The notes beneath the pieces were generated by a model. That model saw only the letters and a program-made list of their open reading frames with translations. It was not told where the DNA came from and did not search any database. A DNA stretch of 64,000 nt from Papilionanthe hookeriana x Papilionanthe teres (taxonomy: Eukaryota; Streptophyta; Magnoliopsida; Asparagales; Orchidaceae). Positions 1-12,093 of this stretch are shown here, one piece after another. Positions within the stretch are counted from its first letter, which is position 1. Each line of letters opens with the position of its first letter. The stretch spans positions 58,769,022-58,833,021 of the forward strand of contig CM040434.1 of the NCBI GenBank assembly GCA_022702705.1, written 5' to 3'. The position numbers were made by a program, and so were the translations under genes.

Positions 1-3000
1 AAATTTTGACCTAATAACCAATTATTGACCCAATAAGTCAATCTCAGACCAAAAAGTCAACTTTAGTCAAAGTGGTCAATCCTTGAACGTTGGTCAAAAT
101 GGACACCAAAAAGTCAGTTTTGGTCAAAATACTTAATTCTTGACCTAATGACCACCCATTGAACCAATAGTTCAACTTTTGACCAAAAATTCAACTTCGG
201 TCAAAATGGACAATTTTTGACCCAACGACCAACTCATTGAACCAATAGATCAACTTTTGACCAAAAAGCCATCTTCAGTAAAAATGGCCAATTCTTAACC
301 CAACTACCAACTCATTGACCAAATAAGTCAACTTTTAACCGAAAAGTCAACATTGGTCAAAATGGACAATTTCTGACCCAATGACCACCCCATTAACCCA
401 ATGGTTTAACTTTTAACCAAAAATTTAATTTTGCTCAAAATAAGTCAATTTTTGAACAAAAAGTCATCTTTGGTCAAAATGGTTAATTTCTGACCCAATG
501 ATCCCCCGTTAACCCAATGGGTTAACTTTTGACCAAAAATTCAATTTTGGCCAAAATAGTCAATTTTTGACCTAATGACCAATTATTGACCTAATAAGTC
601 AATCTCCGACCAAAAAGTCAACTTGGTCAAAATGCTTAATCTTCGACCCAATGAAAAACCCATCGACCCAATATGTCAACTTTCGACCAAAAAGTTAATT
701 TCGGTCAAAATAGCTAATTTTGACTTAATGACCACCCATCGACCCGATAGGTCGCCTTTGGACCAAAAAGTCAATTTTCGTCAAAATAGTCGATTTTTAA
801 CCTAATGACCAACTATTGACCCAATCAGGCAATCTCTGACCAAAAAGTCAACTTTGGTTAAAATGGTCAATCCTTGACCCAATGACCAACCCAATGACCC
901 AATTGGTCAACTTTTGACCAAAAGTCAACTTTGGTCAAAAAGATCAATCCTTGACCCAATGACCAACCCATTAGCCTAATAGGTCAACTTTTGACCAAAA
1001 GGTAAAATTTGGTCAAAATAGTCAATTTTTGAGTTAATGACCAATTATTGACTCAATAAGTCAATCTCTGACCAAAAAGTCAACTTTGGTCATAATGGTC
1101 AATCCTTGACCAAATTACCAACTCAATGACCCAATAGGTCAACTTTTGACTAAAAAGTCAATTTTGGTCAAAATTGTCAATTTTTGACCTAATGATCATC
1201 CATTGACCAAATAGGTCAACTTTTGACCAAAAAGTCAACTTTGGTCAAATTGGTCAATTTTTTACCCGATAACCATCCCATTGACCGAATAGGTCATTTT
1301 TTGACTAAAAAGTCATCTTTGGTCAAAATTGTCAATTCTTGACCCAATTACCAACTCGTTGGCTAAATAGCTCAACCTTTGACCAAAAAGTTAACTTTGG
1401 TCAAAATGGTCAGTTTCTGACTCAATGACCACCTCGTTGACCCATTGGGTTAACTTTTGACAAAATATTCAGTTTTGGTCAAAAAAAGTCAAATTTTGAC
1501 CTAATGACCAATTATTGACCCAAAAAGTCAATCAATGATAAAAAAGTCAACTTTGGTCAAAATTCTCAATTCTTGACCCAATGACCAACCCATTGACCTA
1601 GTAGGTCAACTTTTGAACAAAAAGTCAACTTTGGTCAAAATAGTCAATTTTTTACCTAATGACAACCCATTAACCCAATTGGTCAACTTTTGAACAAAAA
1701 GTCAACATTGGTCAAAATGTTCAATTTCTGACCCAATGACAATCCCATTAATCCAATAGGTTAACTTTTGACCAAAAAGTGAACTTTGGCCAAAAAGGTC
1801 AATTCTTAACCCATTGACCGACTCATTAACCCAATCAGTCAACATTTGAACAAAAAGTCAATTTTGGTCAAAATAGCAAATTTATGACCTAATGACCAAT
1901 AATTTACCCAATAAGTCAATCTCTAACCAAAGAGTCGACCTTGGTCATAATGGTCAGTCCTTGACCAAATGACAAACCCATTGACCTAATAGGTCAACTT
2001 TTGACCAAAAAGTCAACTTTGGTAAAAATGGTCAATCCTTGTCCCAATGACGAACCCATTAATCTAACAGTCAACTTTCGACAAAAATTCAACTTTGGTC
2101 AAAATGGTTAATCCTCGACCCAATGACCAACCAATTGTCCCAACTCATCAACTTTCGACCTAAAAGTCAACTTTCGTCAAAATGCACAATCTTGAACCAC
2201 TGACATACTCATTGATCCAACGGTTCAACTTTTAACCAAAAATTTAATTTTGGTCAAAATAGTCTATTTTTAACCTAATGACCACCTATTGGCCCAATAG
2301 GTCAACTTTTGACCAAAAAGACAACTTCGGTTAAAATGGTTAAATTCTGACCCAATAACCAACCCATTGACTAATGGTCAACATTTAACCGAGAAGTCAA
2401 CTTTGGTCATAATGATCAATCATTGACCCAATGACTAACCCATTGGCCCAATAGAACAACTTTTGACCAAAAACTCAATTTTTGTTAAAATAGTCAATTT
2501 TTGACCTAATGACCAATTATTGCTCAATAAGTCAATCTTTTACTAAAAAGTCAACTTTGGTCAAAATGGTCAATCTTTGACCCAATGAGAAAACCATTGA
2601 CTCAATAGGTCAAACTTTGACCAAAAAGTCAACTTTGATCAAAATGGTAAATTTTGACCCAATGACCAACAAATTGACCCTATATGTCAACTTTTGACCA
2701 AAAAGTCAACTTTGGTTAAATTGGTCAATCCTTGACCTAATGACCAACTCATTGACCAAATAGGTCAATATTTGACCGAAAAGTCAATTTCAGTCAAAAT
2801 AGTCAATTTTTCACCTAATGACAAATTATTGAACCAATAAGTCAATCTCGTACCAAAAAGTCAACTTTGGTCAAAATTATCAATCCTTGACCCAATGACC
2901 AACCCATTGACCAAATAGGTTAATTTTTGACCAAAAAGTGAAATTTGGTCAAAATGATCAATCCTGTACCCAATGACCAACCCATCGGCCTAAAAAGTAA

Positions 3001-3735
3001 AGTTATTAGTAAAAAGTCAATTTTGGTCAAAATAGTCAATTTTTGACCTAATGATCATCCCATTGACCCAATAGGTTAACTTTTGACCAAATAGTCAACT
3101 TTAGTCGAAATGGTCAATTTCTTAACCAATGACCACCCCGCTGACCCAATAGGTTAACTGTTGACCAAATATTAAAATTTTGACAAATCTACCAATTTGA
3201 GACCTAATGACCAATTATCAATCTCAATAAGTCAATCTTCGCCAAAAAGTCAACTTTGTTCAAAATGGTTAATCATTAACCTAATCACTAACCTAATGAC
3301 CCAATGGGACAACTTTTAACCAAAAAGTCAACTTTGGTCAAATGGATAGTTTCTGACCCAATGACCAAGCCCCTGACCTAACAGGTCAACTTTTGATTAA
3401 AAAATCAACTTTGGTCAAAATGGTTAATTTCTGACACAATGACCACCCCATTGACCCAATATGTCAACTTTTGTCCAAAAATTCAATTTTGGTCAACATA
3501 ATCAAATTTTGACCTAATGACCAATTATTGACCCAATAAGTCAATCTCTGACCAAAAAGTCAACTTTGGTCAAAATGGTCAATCCTTGACCCAATGACCT
3601 AGTTCGCACCAAATAGTAAACTTCGACTAAAAGTCAACTAGAGTCAAATTGATCAATCATTGACTCAATGACTCAATTGGTTAACTTTTGACTAAAAAGT
3701 CAATTTCGGTCAAAAAAACCAATTTTCGGTCATTG
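1..3735 (+). repeat. Satellite block alpha, copy 1
   Basis: This block is paralogous to about 29,510-32,950. Shared rare variants include AAAGTGGTCAATCC (69 and 29,578), GATCCCCCGTTAAC (500 and 30,031), GTCCCAATGACGAACCC (2,041 and 31,577), CCCTGACCTAACAGG (3,371 and 32,581) and CAACTAG-GTCAAATTGATC (about 3,640 and 32,850). The offset is about 29,510-29,536 up to 2.0 kb and 29,210 at 3.37 kb, so copy 1 has about 320 bp (four monomers) that copy 2 lacks. The left edge is cut by the window. The right edge is where the similarity stops and is approximate. Confidence 0.8.
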
Positions 3736-6700
3736 AGAAAATAGGTCAACTTTTGACCAAAAAGCTAATTTAGGTCAAAATGGACAATTTCTGACCCAAT
3801 GACCACTCTGTTAACCCAATGAGTTAACTTTTGACCAAAAATTCAATTTTGGTCAAAATAGGTCAACTTTTGACTAAAAAGTCATCTTTAGTCAAAATAG
3901 TTAATTTCTGACCCAATGACACTCCCACTGACCCAATGAGTTAACTTTTTGACCAAAAATTCAATTTTGGCCAAAATAGTCTATTTTCGACCTAATGACA
4001 AACTATTGACCCAATAAGTCAATCTCTGACCAAAAAGTCAACTTTGGTCAAAATGGTCCATCCTTGACCCAATGACAAACCCATTGACCCAATATGTCAT
4101 CTTTTGACCAAAATGTCAATTTTGGTCAAAATAGTCAATTTTTAACTTAATGAATACCCATTGACCAAATAAGTCAACTTTCGACAAAAAAGTTAATTTT
4201 GGTAAAAGTAGTCAATGTTTAACCTAATGACCAATTATTGATCCAGTAAGCCAATCTCTAACCAAAAAGTCAACTTTTGTCAAAAAAGTCAATCTTGACC
4301 CAATGACCAACCCATTGACCCAATAGGTCAACGTTTGACCAAAATGTCAACTTTGGTAAAAAAGATCAATCCTTGACCCAATGACCAATCCCTTAGCTTA
4401 ATAGTCAACTTCGACCAAAAGTTAATTTTTATCAAAATAGTCAATTTTTAAATTAATGACCAATTATTGAGCTAATATGTCAATCTTTGACCAAAAAGTC
4501 AACTTTAGTCAAAATGGTCAATCCTTCACCAAATGACAAACCCATTCACCGAATAGGTCAACTTTTGACGAAAAAGTCAATTTTGACCAAAATAGTTAAT
4601 TTTTGAGCAAATGATCACCCATTGCCCAATAGATCAACTTTTGATCAAAAAGTCAACTTTGGTCAAAAAGGTAAATTTTTGACCCAATGACCAACCCATT
4701 AACCTAAAAAGTCATACTTGGTCAAAATGGTCGATTCATTACCCAATTACCAACTCATTGGCCAAATATGTTAACCTTTGACCAAAAACTCAACTTTGGT
4801 CAAAAAGGTCAATTTTTAACCCAATGACCACCCAGTTGACCCAAGGGTTAACTTTTGACCAAAAATTCAATTTTGGTAAAAATTTATTTTTTGACCTAGT
4901 GACTGATTATTGACCCAATAAGTCAATCTCTGACCAAAAAGTCAACTTCGGTCAAAATGGTCAATCCTTCACCCAACGTCAAACCCATTGACCCAATAGG
5001 TCAACATTTGACAAAAAAAAGTCAATTTTGGTCAAAAAAGTCAATTTTTGACCTAATGAGCACCCATTGACCCAATAGGTCAACTTTTGACCAAAAACTC
5101 AACTTTGGTCAAAATGATTAATTTTTAACCCAATGACCAACCCACTGACCCAATAGATCAACTTCAGACAAAAAAGTCATCTTCGATCAAATTGGTCAAT
5201 TCTTGACCCAATTACCAACTGATTGACAAAAAAGGTCAACTTTTGACCAAAAAGTCAACTTCGGTCAAAATTGTCAATTTCTGACCCAATGACCATCAAG
5301 TTGACCCATTGGTTTTACTTTTGACTAAAAATTCAGTTTTGGTCAAAAAAACAAATTTTGACCTAATGACCAATTATTGACCCAATAAGTCAATCTCTGA
5401 CCAAGATGTCATCTTTGGTCAAAATGGTCAATCCTTGACCCAATGACAAACCCATTGACCTAATAAGTCAATTTTTGACCAAAAAGACAATTTTAGTCAA
5501 AATAATCAATTTTTGACTTAATGACCACCCATTGACCCAATAATTCAACTTTTGACCAAAAAGTCAACTTTGGTCAAAATGCTCTATTTTTTACCCATTG
5601 ACCAACCCATTGAACCAATAGATCAAATTTTGACTAAAAAGTCATCTTCAGTCAAAATGGTCAATTCTTGACCCAACAACCAACTCATTAACCAAAAAGG
5701 TTAACTTTTGACCAAAAAGTCAACTTTGGTCAAAATGGACAATTTCTGACCCAATTACCACCCCTTTGATCCAATGGGCTAACTTTTGACCAAAAATATA
5801 ATTTTGCTTAAAATGGGTCAACTTTTGAACAAAAAGTCATCTTTGGTCAAAATGGTTAATTTCTAACCCAATGGGTTAACATTTGACCACAAATTCAATT
5901 TTGGCCAAAATAGACAATTTTTGACCTAATGACTAATTATTTACCCAATAAGTCAATCTCTGACCAAAGAGTCAACTTTGGTAAAAAAGCTCAATCCTTG
6001 ACCCAATGACAAACTCATTGACCCAATTGGTCAACTTTTGACCAAAAAGTCAATTTTGGTCAAAATAGTTAATTTTTAACATAATGACCAATTATTGACC
6101 CTGTAAGCCAATCTCTGACCAAAAAGTGAACTTTGGTCAAAAAGGTCAATCTTGACCCAATGATTAACCCATTGACCGAATAGGTCAACTTTTGACCAAA
6201 AAGTCAACTTTGGTCAAAAAGATCAATCATTGACCCAATGACCAACCCATCGGCCTAATAGGTCAACTTTTAACCAAAAAGTCAATTTTGGTCAAAATAG
6301 TCAACTTTTGACTTAATGACCAATTATTGAATCAACAAGTCAATCTCTGTCCAAAAATTCAACTTTGGTCAAAATGGTCAATCCTTGACCCAATTACCAA
6401 CTCAATGACCCAATAGGTCAACATTTGACCAAAAAGGCAATTTTGGTCGAAATAGTCAATTTTTTACCTAATGACCACCCATTGACCCAATGGGTCAACT
6501 TTTGACCAAAAAGTCAACTTTGGTCGAAATGGTCAATTTTTTCCCCAAGCACCAACCCATTGACCCTGTAGGTCAACTTTTAACTAAAAAGTCATCTATG
6601 GTCAAAATGGTCAATTCTTGACCCAATTACCAACTCATTGGCCAATTAGGTCAACCTTTGACCAAAAAGTCAACTTTGGTCAAAATGGTCAATTTCTGAC

Positions 6701-6902
6701 CCAATGACCACCCCGTTAACCCATTGGGTTAACTTTTGACCAAAAATTCAGTTTTGGTCAAAAAAAGTCAAATTTTGACCTAATGATCAATTATTGACCC
6801 AATAAGTCAATCACTCACGAAAAAGTCAACTTTGGTCAAAATGCTCAACTCTTGACCCAATGACAAACCCATTAACCCAATAAGTCAATTTTTGACCAAA
6901 AA

Positions 6903-6940
6903 GTCAATTTTGGTCAAAATAGTCAATTTTGGTCAAAATA
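6903..6940 (+). repeat. 19-bp sub-unit slippage duplication
   Basis: The phrase GTCAATTTTGGTCAAAATA occurs twice head to tail with a 19-bp period. This equals two of the ~10-bp sub-units of the monomer. The equivalent monomer elsewhere has one copy. This is direct evidence that the array also changes by small steps at sub-unit level. Confidence 0.85.
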
Positions 6941-7020
6941 GTCAATTTTTGACTAAATGACCACCCATTGACCCAATAGTTCAATTTTTGTCGAAAAAGT
7001 CTACTTTGGTCAAAATGGTC

Positions 7021-7352
7021 AATTGCCGACCCAATGACCAATCCATCGAACTATCAGATCATCTTTCGACCAAAAAGTCATCTTCGGTCAAAATGTCAAC
7101 TCTCGATCCAACTACCAACTCATCGAGCAATCAGGTCAACTTTCGACCAAAAAGTCAATTTTTGTCAAAATCGACAATTTCGACCTAATGACTACCCCGT
7201 TAACTCCAATGGGTTAACATTCGACCAAAAATTCAATTTTAGTCAAAATATGTCAACTTTCGACCAAAAATCATCTTTGGTCAAAATGGTTAATTTCCGA
7301 CCTAATGACTTCACATCGACCCGAATGAGTTAACTTTCGACCAAAAAGTCAA
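7021..7352 (+). other. TCGA-type variant patch
   Basis: Compared with its paralogue at 20,758-21,070, this patch changes GTTGACC to GCCGACC, CATTGAAC to CATCGAAC, TTTTGACC to TTTCGACC and ATTAG to ATCAG, while GGTCAAAA and GTCAAC forms stay intact. Flanks return abruptly to the usual form. Loss of TGA here opens a 99-codon frame (7,034-7,333) that is not a gene. Confidence 0.75.
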
Positions 7353-8479
7353 CTTTGGTCGAAATGGTCATTTTTTTACCCATTGACCCAATAGCTCAAC
7401 TTTTGACTAAAAAGTCATCTTTGGTCAAAATGGTCAATTCTTGACCTAATTACCAACTTATTGACCCAATAAGTGAACCTTTGACTAAAAAGTCATACTT
7501 GGTCAAAATGGTCAATTCATGATCCAATTACCACTCATTGGCCAAATAGGTAAACTTTTGACCAAAAAGCCAATTTTGGTCAAAAAGGATAATTTCTAAC
7601 CCAATGACCACCCCGTTGACCCATTGGGTTAACTTTTGACCAAAAATTTAATTTTGGTCAAAAAGTTAATTTTTGACCAAATGACCAATTATTGACCCAA
7701 CAAGTCAATCTCTAACCAAAAAGTCAACTTTGGTCAAAATGGTCAATCCTTGACCCATCGACAAACCCAGCTCAATAGGTCAACCTTTGACAAAAAAAGT
7801 CAATTTTGGTCAAAATAGACCACCCATTGACCCAATAGGTCAACTTTTGACCAAAAAGTCAACTTCAGTCGAAATGGCCAATTTTTGACCCAATGACTAA
7901 CACATTAACCCAATAGGTCAACTTTTGACTAAAAAGTCATCTTTGCTCAAAATGGTGAATTTTGACCCAATTTCCAACTCATTGGCCAAATATGTCAAAC
8001 TTTGACTAAAAAGTAAACTTTGGTCAAAATGGTGAATTTCTGACCCAATGACCACCCCGTCGACCCACTAGGTTAACTTTTGACAAAAAATTTAGTTTTG
8101 ATCAAAAAAGTCAAATTTTGAACGAATGACCAATTATTGACCCAATAAGTTAATCTCTGACTAAAAAGTTAACTTTGGTCAAAATGGTCAATTGTTGACC
8201 AAATGACCAACCCATTGAACCAATAGATCAATTTTTGACCAAAAAGTTATCTTCGGTCAAAATGGTCAATTCTTGACCCAATTACCAACTCATTGAACAA
8301 ATAGGTTAACTTTTGACCAAAAAGTCAACTTTGATCAAAAAGGAGAATTTCTGACTGAATGACCACCCCGTTGACCCAATTGGTTACCATTTAACCAAGA
8401 ATTCAATTTTGGTCAAAATAAGTCAACTTTTGACCAAAAAATCATCTTTGGTCAAAATGGTTAATTTCTGACCAAATGA

Positions 8480-8488
8480 CCCCCCCCC
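8480..8488 (+). repeat. Poly-C tract (9 C) in gamma unit
   Basis: Nine C in a row between ACCAAATGA and GTTGACCC. In the equivalent place other gamma copies have 12 and 15 C or a broken C-rich run. It is the most obvious length-variable site in the array. Confidence 0.9.
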
Positions 8489-8944
8489 GTTGACCCAATG
8501 GGTTAACTTTTGACCACAAATTCAATTTTGGCCAAAATAGACAATTTTTGACCTAATGACTAATTATTTACCCAATAAGTCAATCTCGGACCAAAAAGTC
8601 AACTTTGATAAAAAGGTCAATCCTTGACCAAATGACAAACTCATTGACCCAATATGTCAACTTTTGACCAAAAAGTCAATTTTGGTCAAAATAGTCAATT
8701 TTTTACTTAATGACCACCCATCAATCCAATAGGTCAACTTTGACCAAAAGTCAATTTTGGTCAAAATAGCTTAATTTTTAACCTAATGACCAATTATTGA
8801 CCCAGTAAGCCAATCTCTGACCAAAAAGTCAACTTTGGTCAAAAAGGGCAATCCTGACCCAATGATTAACCCATTGACCGAATAGGTCAACTTTTGACCA
8901 AAAAGTCAACTTTGGTCAAAAAGATAAATCCTTGACCCAATGAC

Positions 8945-9292
8945 CAACCCATCGCCTAATGAGTCAACTTTCGACCAAAAAGTCAATTTCGATCAAAATA
9001 AATAACTTTCGACTTAATGACCAACTATCGACTCAACAAGTCAATCTCTCGTCCAAAAATTCAACTTTAGTCAAAATGGTCAATCTTCGACCCAATTAAC
9101 AACTCAATGACCCAATAAAGTCAACATTCGACCAAAAAGTCAATTTTGGTCGAAATACCAATTTTCGACCTAATGAACACCCATCGAATCTAACAGTCAA
9201 CTTTCGACCGAAAAGTCAACTTTGGTCGAAATGGTCAATTTTTCCCCAATGACCAACCCATCAATCTAATAGTCAACTTCGACTAAAAAGGC
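8945..9292 (+). other. TCGA-type variant patch
   Basis: In gamma copy 1, TTTTGACC becomes TTTCGACC and ATTGACC becomes ATCGACC or ATCAATC, with single-base losses (AATAGTCAAC for AATAGGTCAAC). The same stretch in copy 2 (about 11,040-11,390) has mostly normal forms, so the change arose, or was introduced, after the copies separated. Confidence 0.7.
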
Positions 9293-9987
9293 ATCTATGG
9301 TCAAAATGGTCAATTCTTGACCCAATTACCAACTCATTGGCCAATTAGGTCAACATTTGACCAAAAAGTCAACTTTGGTCAAAATGGTCAATTTCTGACC
9401 CAATGACCACCCCTTTAACCCAATAGGTTAACTTTTGACCAAAACTTCAATTTTGCTCAAAATGGGTCAACTTTTGAAAAAAAAAAGTCATCTTTGGTCA
9501 AAATGTTTAATTTCTGACCCAATGACCCCCCGTTGACACAATGGGTTAACTTTTGACCAAAAAGTCAATTTTGGTCAAAATAGTCAATTTTTAACCTAAT
9601 GACCCATTATTGACCCAGTAAACCAATCTCTGACTAAAAAGTCAACTTTGGTCAAAATGGTCAATCCTTGACCCAATGATAAACTCATTGATCCATTAGG
9701 TCAACTTTTGACCAAAAACTCAACTTTTGTCAAAAAGATCAACCTTGACCCAATGACCAACCCATTGGCTTAATAGGTCAGCTTTTGACCAAAAAATCAA
9801 TTTTGGTCAAAATAATCAAATTTTGAATTAATGACCAATTATGGACCCAGTAAGTCAATCTCTGACCACAAAGTCAACTTTGGTCAAAATGGTCAATCCT
9901 TGACCCAATTACCAACTCATTGACCTAGTAGGTCAACTTTTGACCAAAAAGTCAATTTTGGTCAAAATAGATAATTTTTGACTTAAT

Positions 9988-12093
9988 GACCACCCATTGA
10001 CCCAATAGGTCAACTTTTAACCAAAAAGTCAACTTCGATCAAAATGGTCAATTTTGACCCAATTACCAACTCATTGGTCAAATAGGTCAAACTTTGACTA
10101 AAAAGTAAACTTTGGTCAAAATGGTGAATTTCTGACCCAATGACCACCCCGTCTACCCATTAGGTTAACTTTTGACCAAAAATTTAGTTTTGATAAAAAA
10201 TGTCAAATTTTGACCGAATGACCAATTATTGACCCAATAAGTCAATCTCTGACCAAAAAGTTAACTTTGGTCAAAATGGTCAATTGTTAACCAAATGACC
10301 AACCCATTGAACCAATAGATCAATTTTTAACCAAAAAGTTATCTTCGGACAAAATGGTCAATTCTTGACCCAATTACCAACTCATTGAACAAATAGGTTA
10401 ACTTTTGATTAAAAAGTCAACATTGATAAAAAAAGGACAATTTCTGACCGAATGACCACCCCGTTGACCCAATTGGTTACCATTTAACCAAGAATTCAAT
10501 TTTGGTCAAAATAAGTCAACTTTTGACCAAAAAATCATCTTTGGTCAAAATAGTTAATTTCTAACCAAATTACCCCCGCCCCCCCCCCCCGCCCCGTTGA
10601 CCCAATGGGTTAACTTTTGACCACAAATTCAATTTTGGCCAAAATAGATAATTTTTGACCTAATGACTAATTATTTACCCAATAAGTCAATCTCAGACCA
10701 AAAAGTCAACTTTGGTAAAAAAGGTCAATCCTTGACCCAATGACAAACTCATTGACCCAATATGTCAACTTTTGACCAAAAAGTCAATTTTGGTCAAAAT
10801 AGTCAATTTTTTACTGAATGACCACCCATTGACCCAATAGGTCAACTTTTTACCAAAAAGTCAATTTTGGTCAAAATAGTTAATTTTTTTAACCCAATGA
10901 CCAATTATTGACCCAAGAGCCAATCTCTGACCAAAAAGTCAACTTTGGTCAAAAAGGGCAATCCTGACCCAATGATTAACCTATTGATCGAATAGGTCAA
11001 CTTTTGACCAAAAAGTCAACTTTGGTCAAAAAAATAAATCCTTGACCCAATGACCAACCCATTGGCCTAATAGGTCAACTTTTGACCAAAAAGTCAATTT
11101 TGATCAAAATAGTCAACTTTAGACTTAATGACCAACTATTGACTCAACAAGTCAATCTCTGTCCAAAAATTCAACTTTGGTCAAAATGGTCAATCCTTGA
11201 CCCAATTAACAACTCAATGACCCAATAGGTCAACATTTGACCAAAAAGTCAATTTTGGTCGAAATAGTCAATTTTTGACCTAATGAACACCCATCAATCT
11301 AATAGGTCAACTTTTGACTGAAAAGTCAACTTTGGTCGAAATGGTCAATTTTTCCTCAATGACCAACCAATTGACCCAATAGGTCAACTTTTGACTAAAA
11401 AGTCATCTATGGTCAAAATGGTCAATTCTTGACCCAATTACCAACTCATTGGCCAATTAGGTCAACATTTGACCAAAAAGTCAACTTTGGTCAAAATGAT
11501 CAATTTCTGACCCAATGACCACCCCTTTAACCCAATGGGTTAACTTTTGACAAAAAATTCAATTTTGCTCAAAATGGGTCAACTTTTGAAAAAAAGTCAT
11601 CTTTGGTCCAAATGTTTAATTTCTGACCCAATGACCCCCCGTTGACACAATGGGTTAACTTTTGACCAAAAAGTCAATTTTGGTCAAAATAGTCAATTTT
11701 TAACCTAATGACCCATTATTGACCTAGTAAACCAATCTCTGACCAAAAAGTCAACTTTGGTCAAAATGGTCATTCCTTGACCCAATGATAAACTCATTGA
11801 TCCATTAGGTCAACTTTTGACCAAAAAGTTAACTTTTGTCAAAAAGATCAACCTTGACCCAATGACCAACCCATCGGGCTTAATAGTCACTTGACCAAAA
11901 ATCAATTTTGGTCAAAATAATCAAATTTCAATTAATGACCAATTATCGACCTACAAGAAGTCAATCTCCGACCACAAAGTCAACTTTGGTCAAAATGGTC
12001 AATCCTCGACCCAATTACCAACTCATTGACCTAGTAGGTCAACTTTTGACCAAAAAGTCAATTTTGGTCAAAATATATAATTTTTGACTTAAT
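9988..12093 (+). repeat. 2.1-kb higher-order unit gamma, copy 2
   Basis: Direct tandem neighbour of copy 1, 2,106 bp long. It lacks one monomer present at the start of copies 1 and 3 (after 9,988 it goes directly from the GACCACCC monomer to the CAACTCATTGG monomer). It shares derived variants with copy 3, including AAATAGTTAATTTC, CAAATTACC and AATAGATAATTTTTGACC, which copy 1 lacks. Copies 2 and 3 are therefore closer to each other than to copy 1. Its right part (11,865-12,010) is one of the TCGA-type patches. Confidence 0.78.
10574..10595 (+). repeat. Interrupted poly-C tract in gamma unit
   Basis: A C5-G-C12-G-C4 run ending at GTTGACCC, homologous to the tracts at 8,480 and 24,216. The 12-C core is 10,579-10,590. 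The two G interruptions suggest an older or differently expanded allele, or consensus uncertainty in a homopolymer. Confidence 0.85.

Larger units (their letters stand above)
3736..7817 (+). repeat. Satellite block beta, copy 1 (4.1 kb)
   Basis: This block repeats the order of variants found at about 17.5-21.6 kb and 52.85-56.9 kb. Anchors include TAAAAGTAGTCAAT (about 4,184; 17,928; 53,216), the deletion-like AATTTATTTTTTGACC (4,881; 18,571; 53,901), TTTTTGT-preceded monomers (6,987; about 20,725) and the truncated 'CGACAAACCCA' monomer near 7,750, 21,490 and 56,850. The offset to the first paralogue is 13,690. The right edge is an abrupt switch at about 7,817 (AAAATAGACCACCC), where the 2.1-kb unit begins. 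Confidence 0.75.
7818..9987 (+). repeat. 2.1-kb higher-order unit gamma, copy 1
   Basis: First of two complete adjacent copies of a unit of about 2.1 kb, followed by a partial third. Anchors common to the copies are the GACCACCCATTGACCC start (7,818; 9,988; 12,094), TTGGTTACCATTTAACC (8,380; 10,473; 12,650), a C-rich stretch about 100 bp after it, and 'GTCAACAAGTCAATC' or 'GACCACAAAGTC' monomers near the end. This copy is 2,170 bp, one monomer longer than copy 2. A fourth copy starts at 23,554, and 47,486-48,470 carries part of another. Confidence 0.8.

Noticed and set aside
7034..7333. 99-codon open frame on the plus strand in the array
   Set aside because: It is a direct translation of the satellite (repeated RPKS, FDQK and VNF phrases) and is open only because a TCGA-type patch removes the usual TGA stops. 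The paralogue at 20.7 kb is closed.
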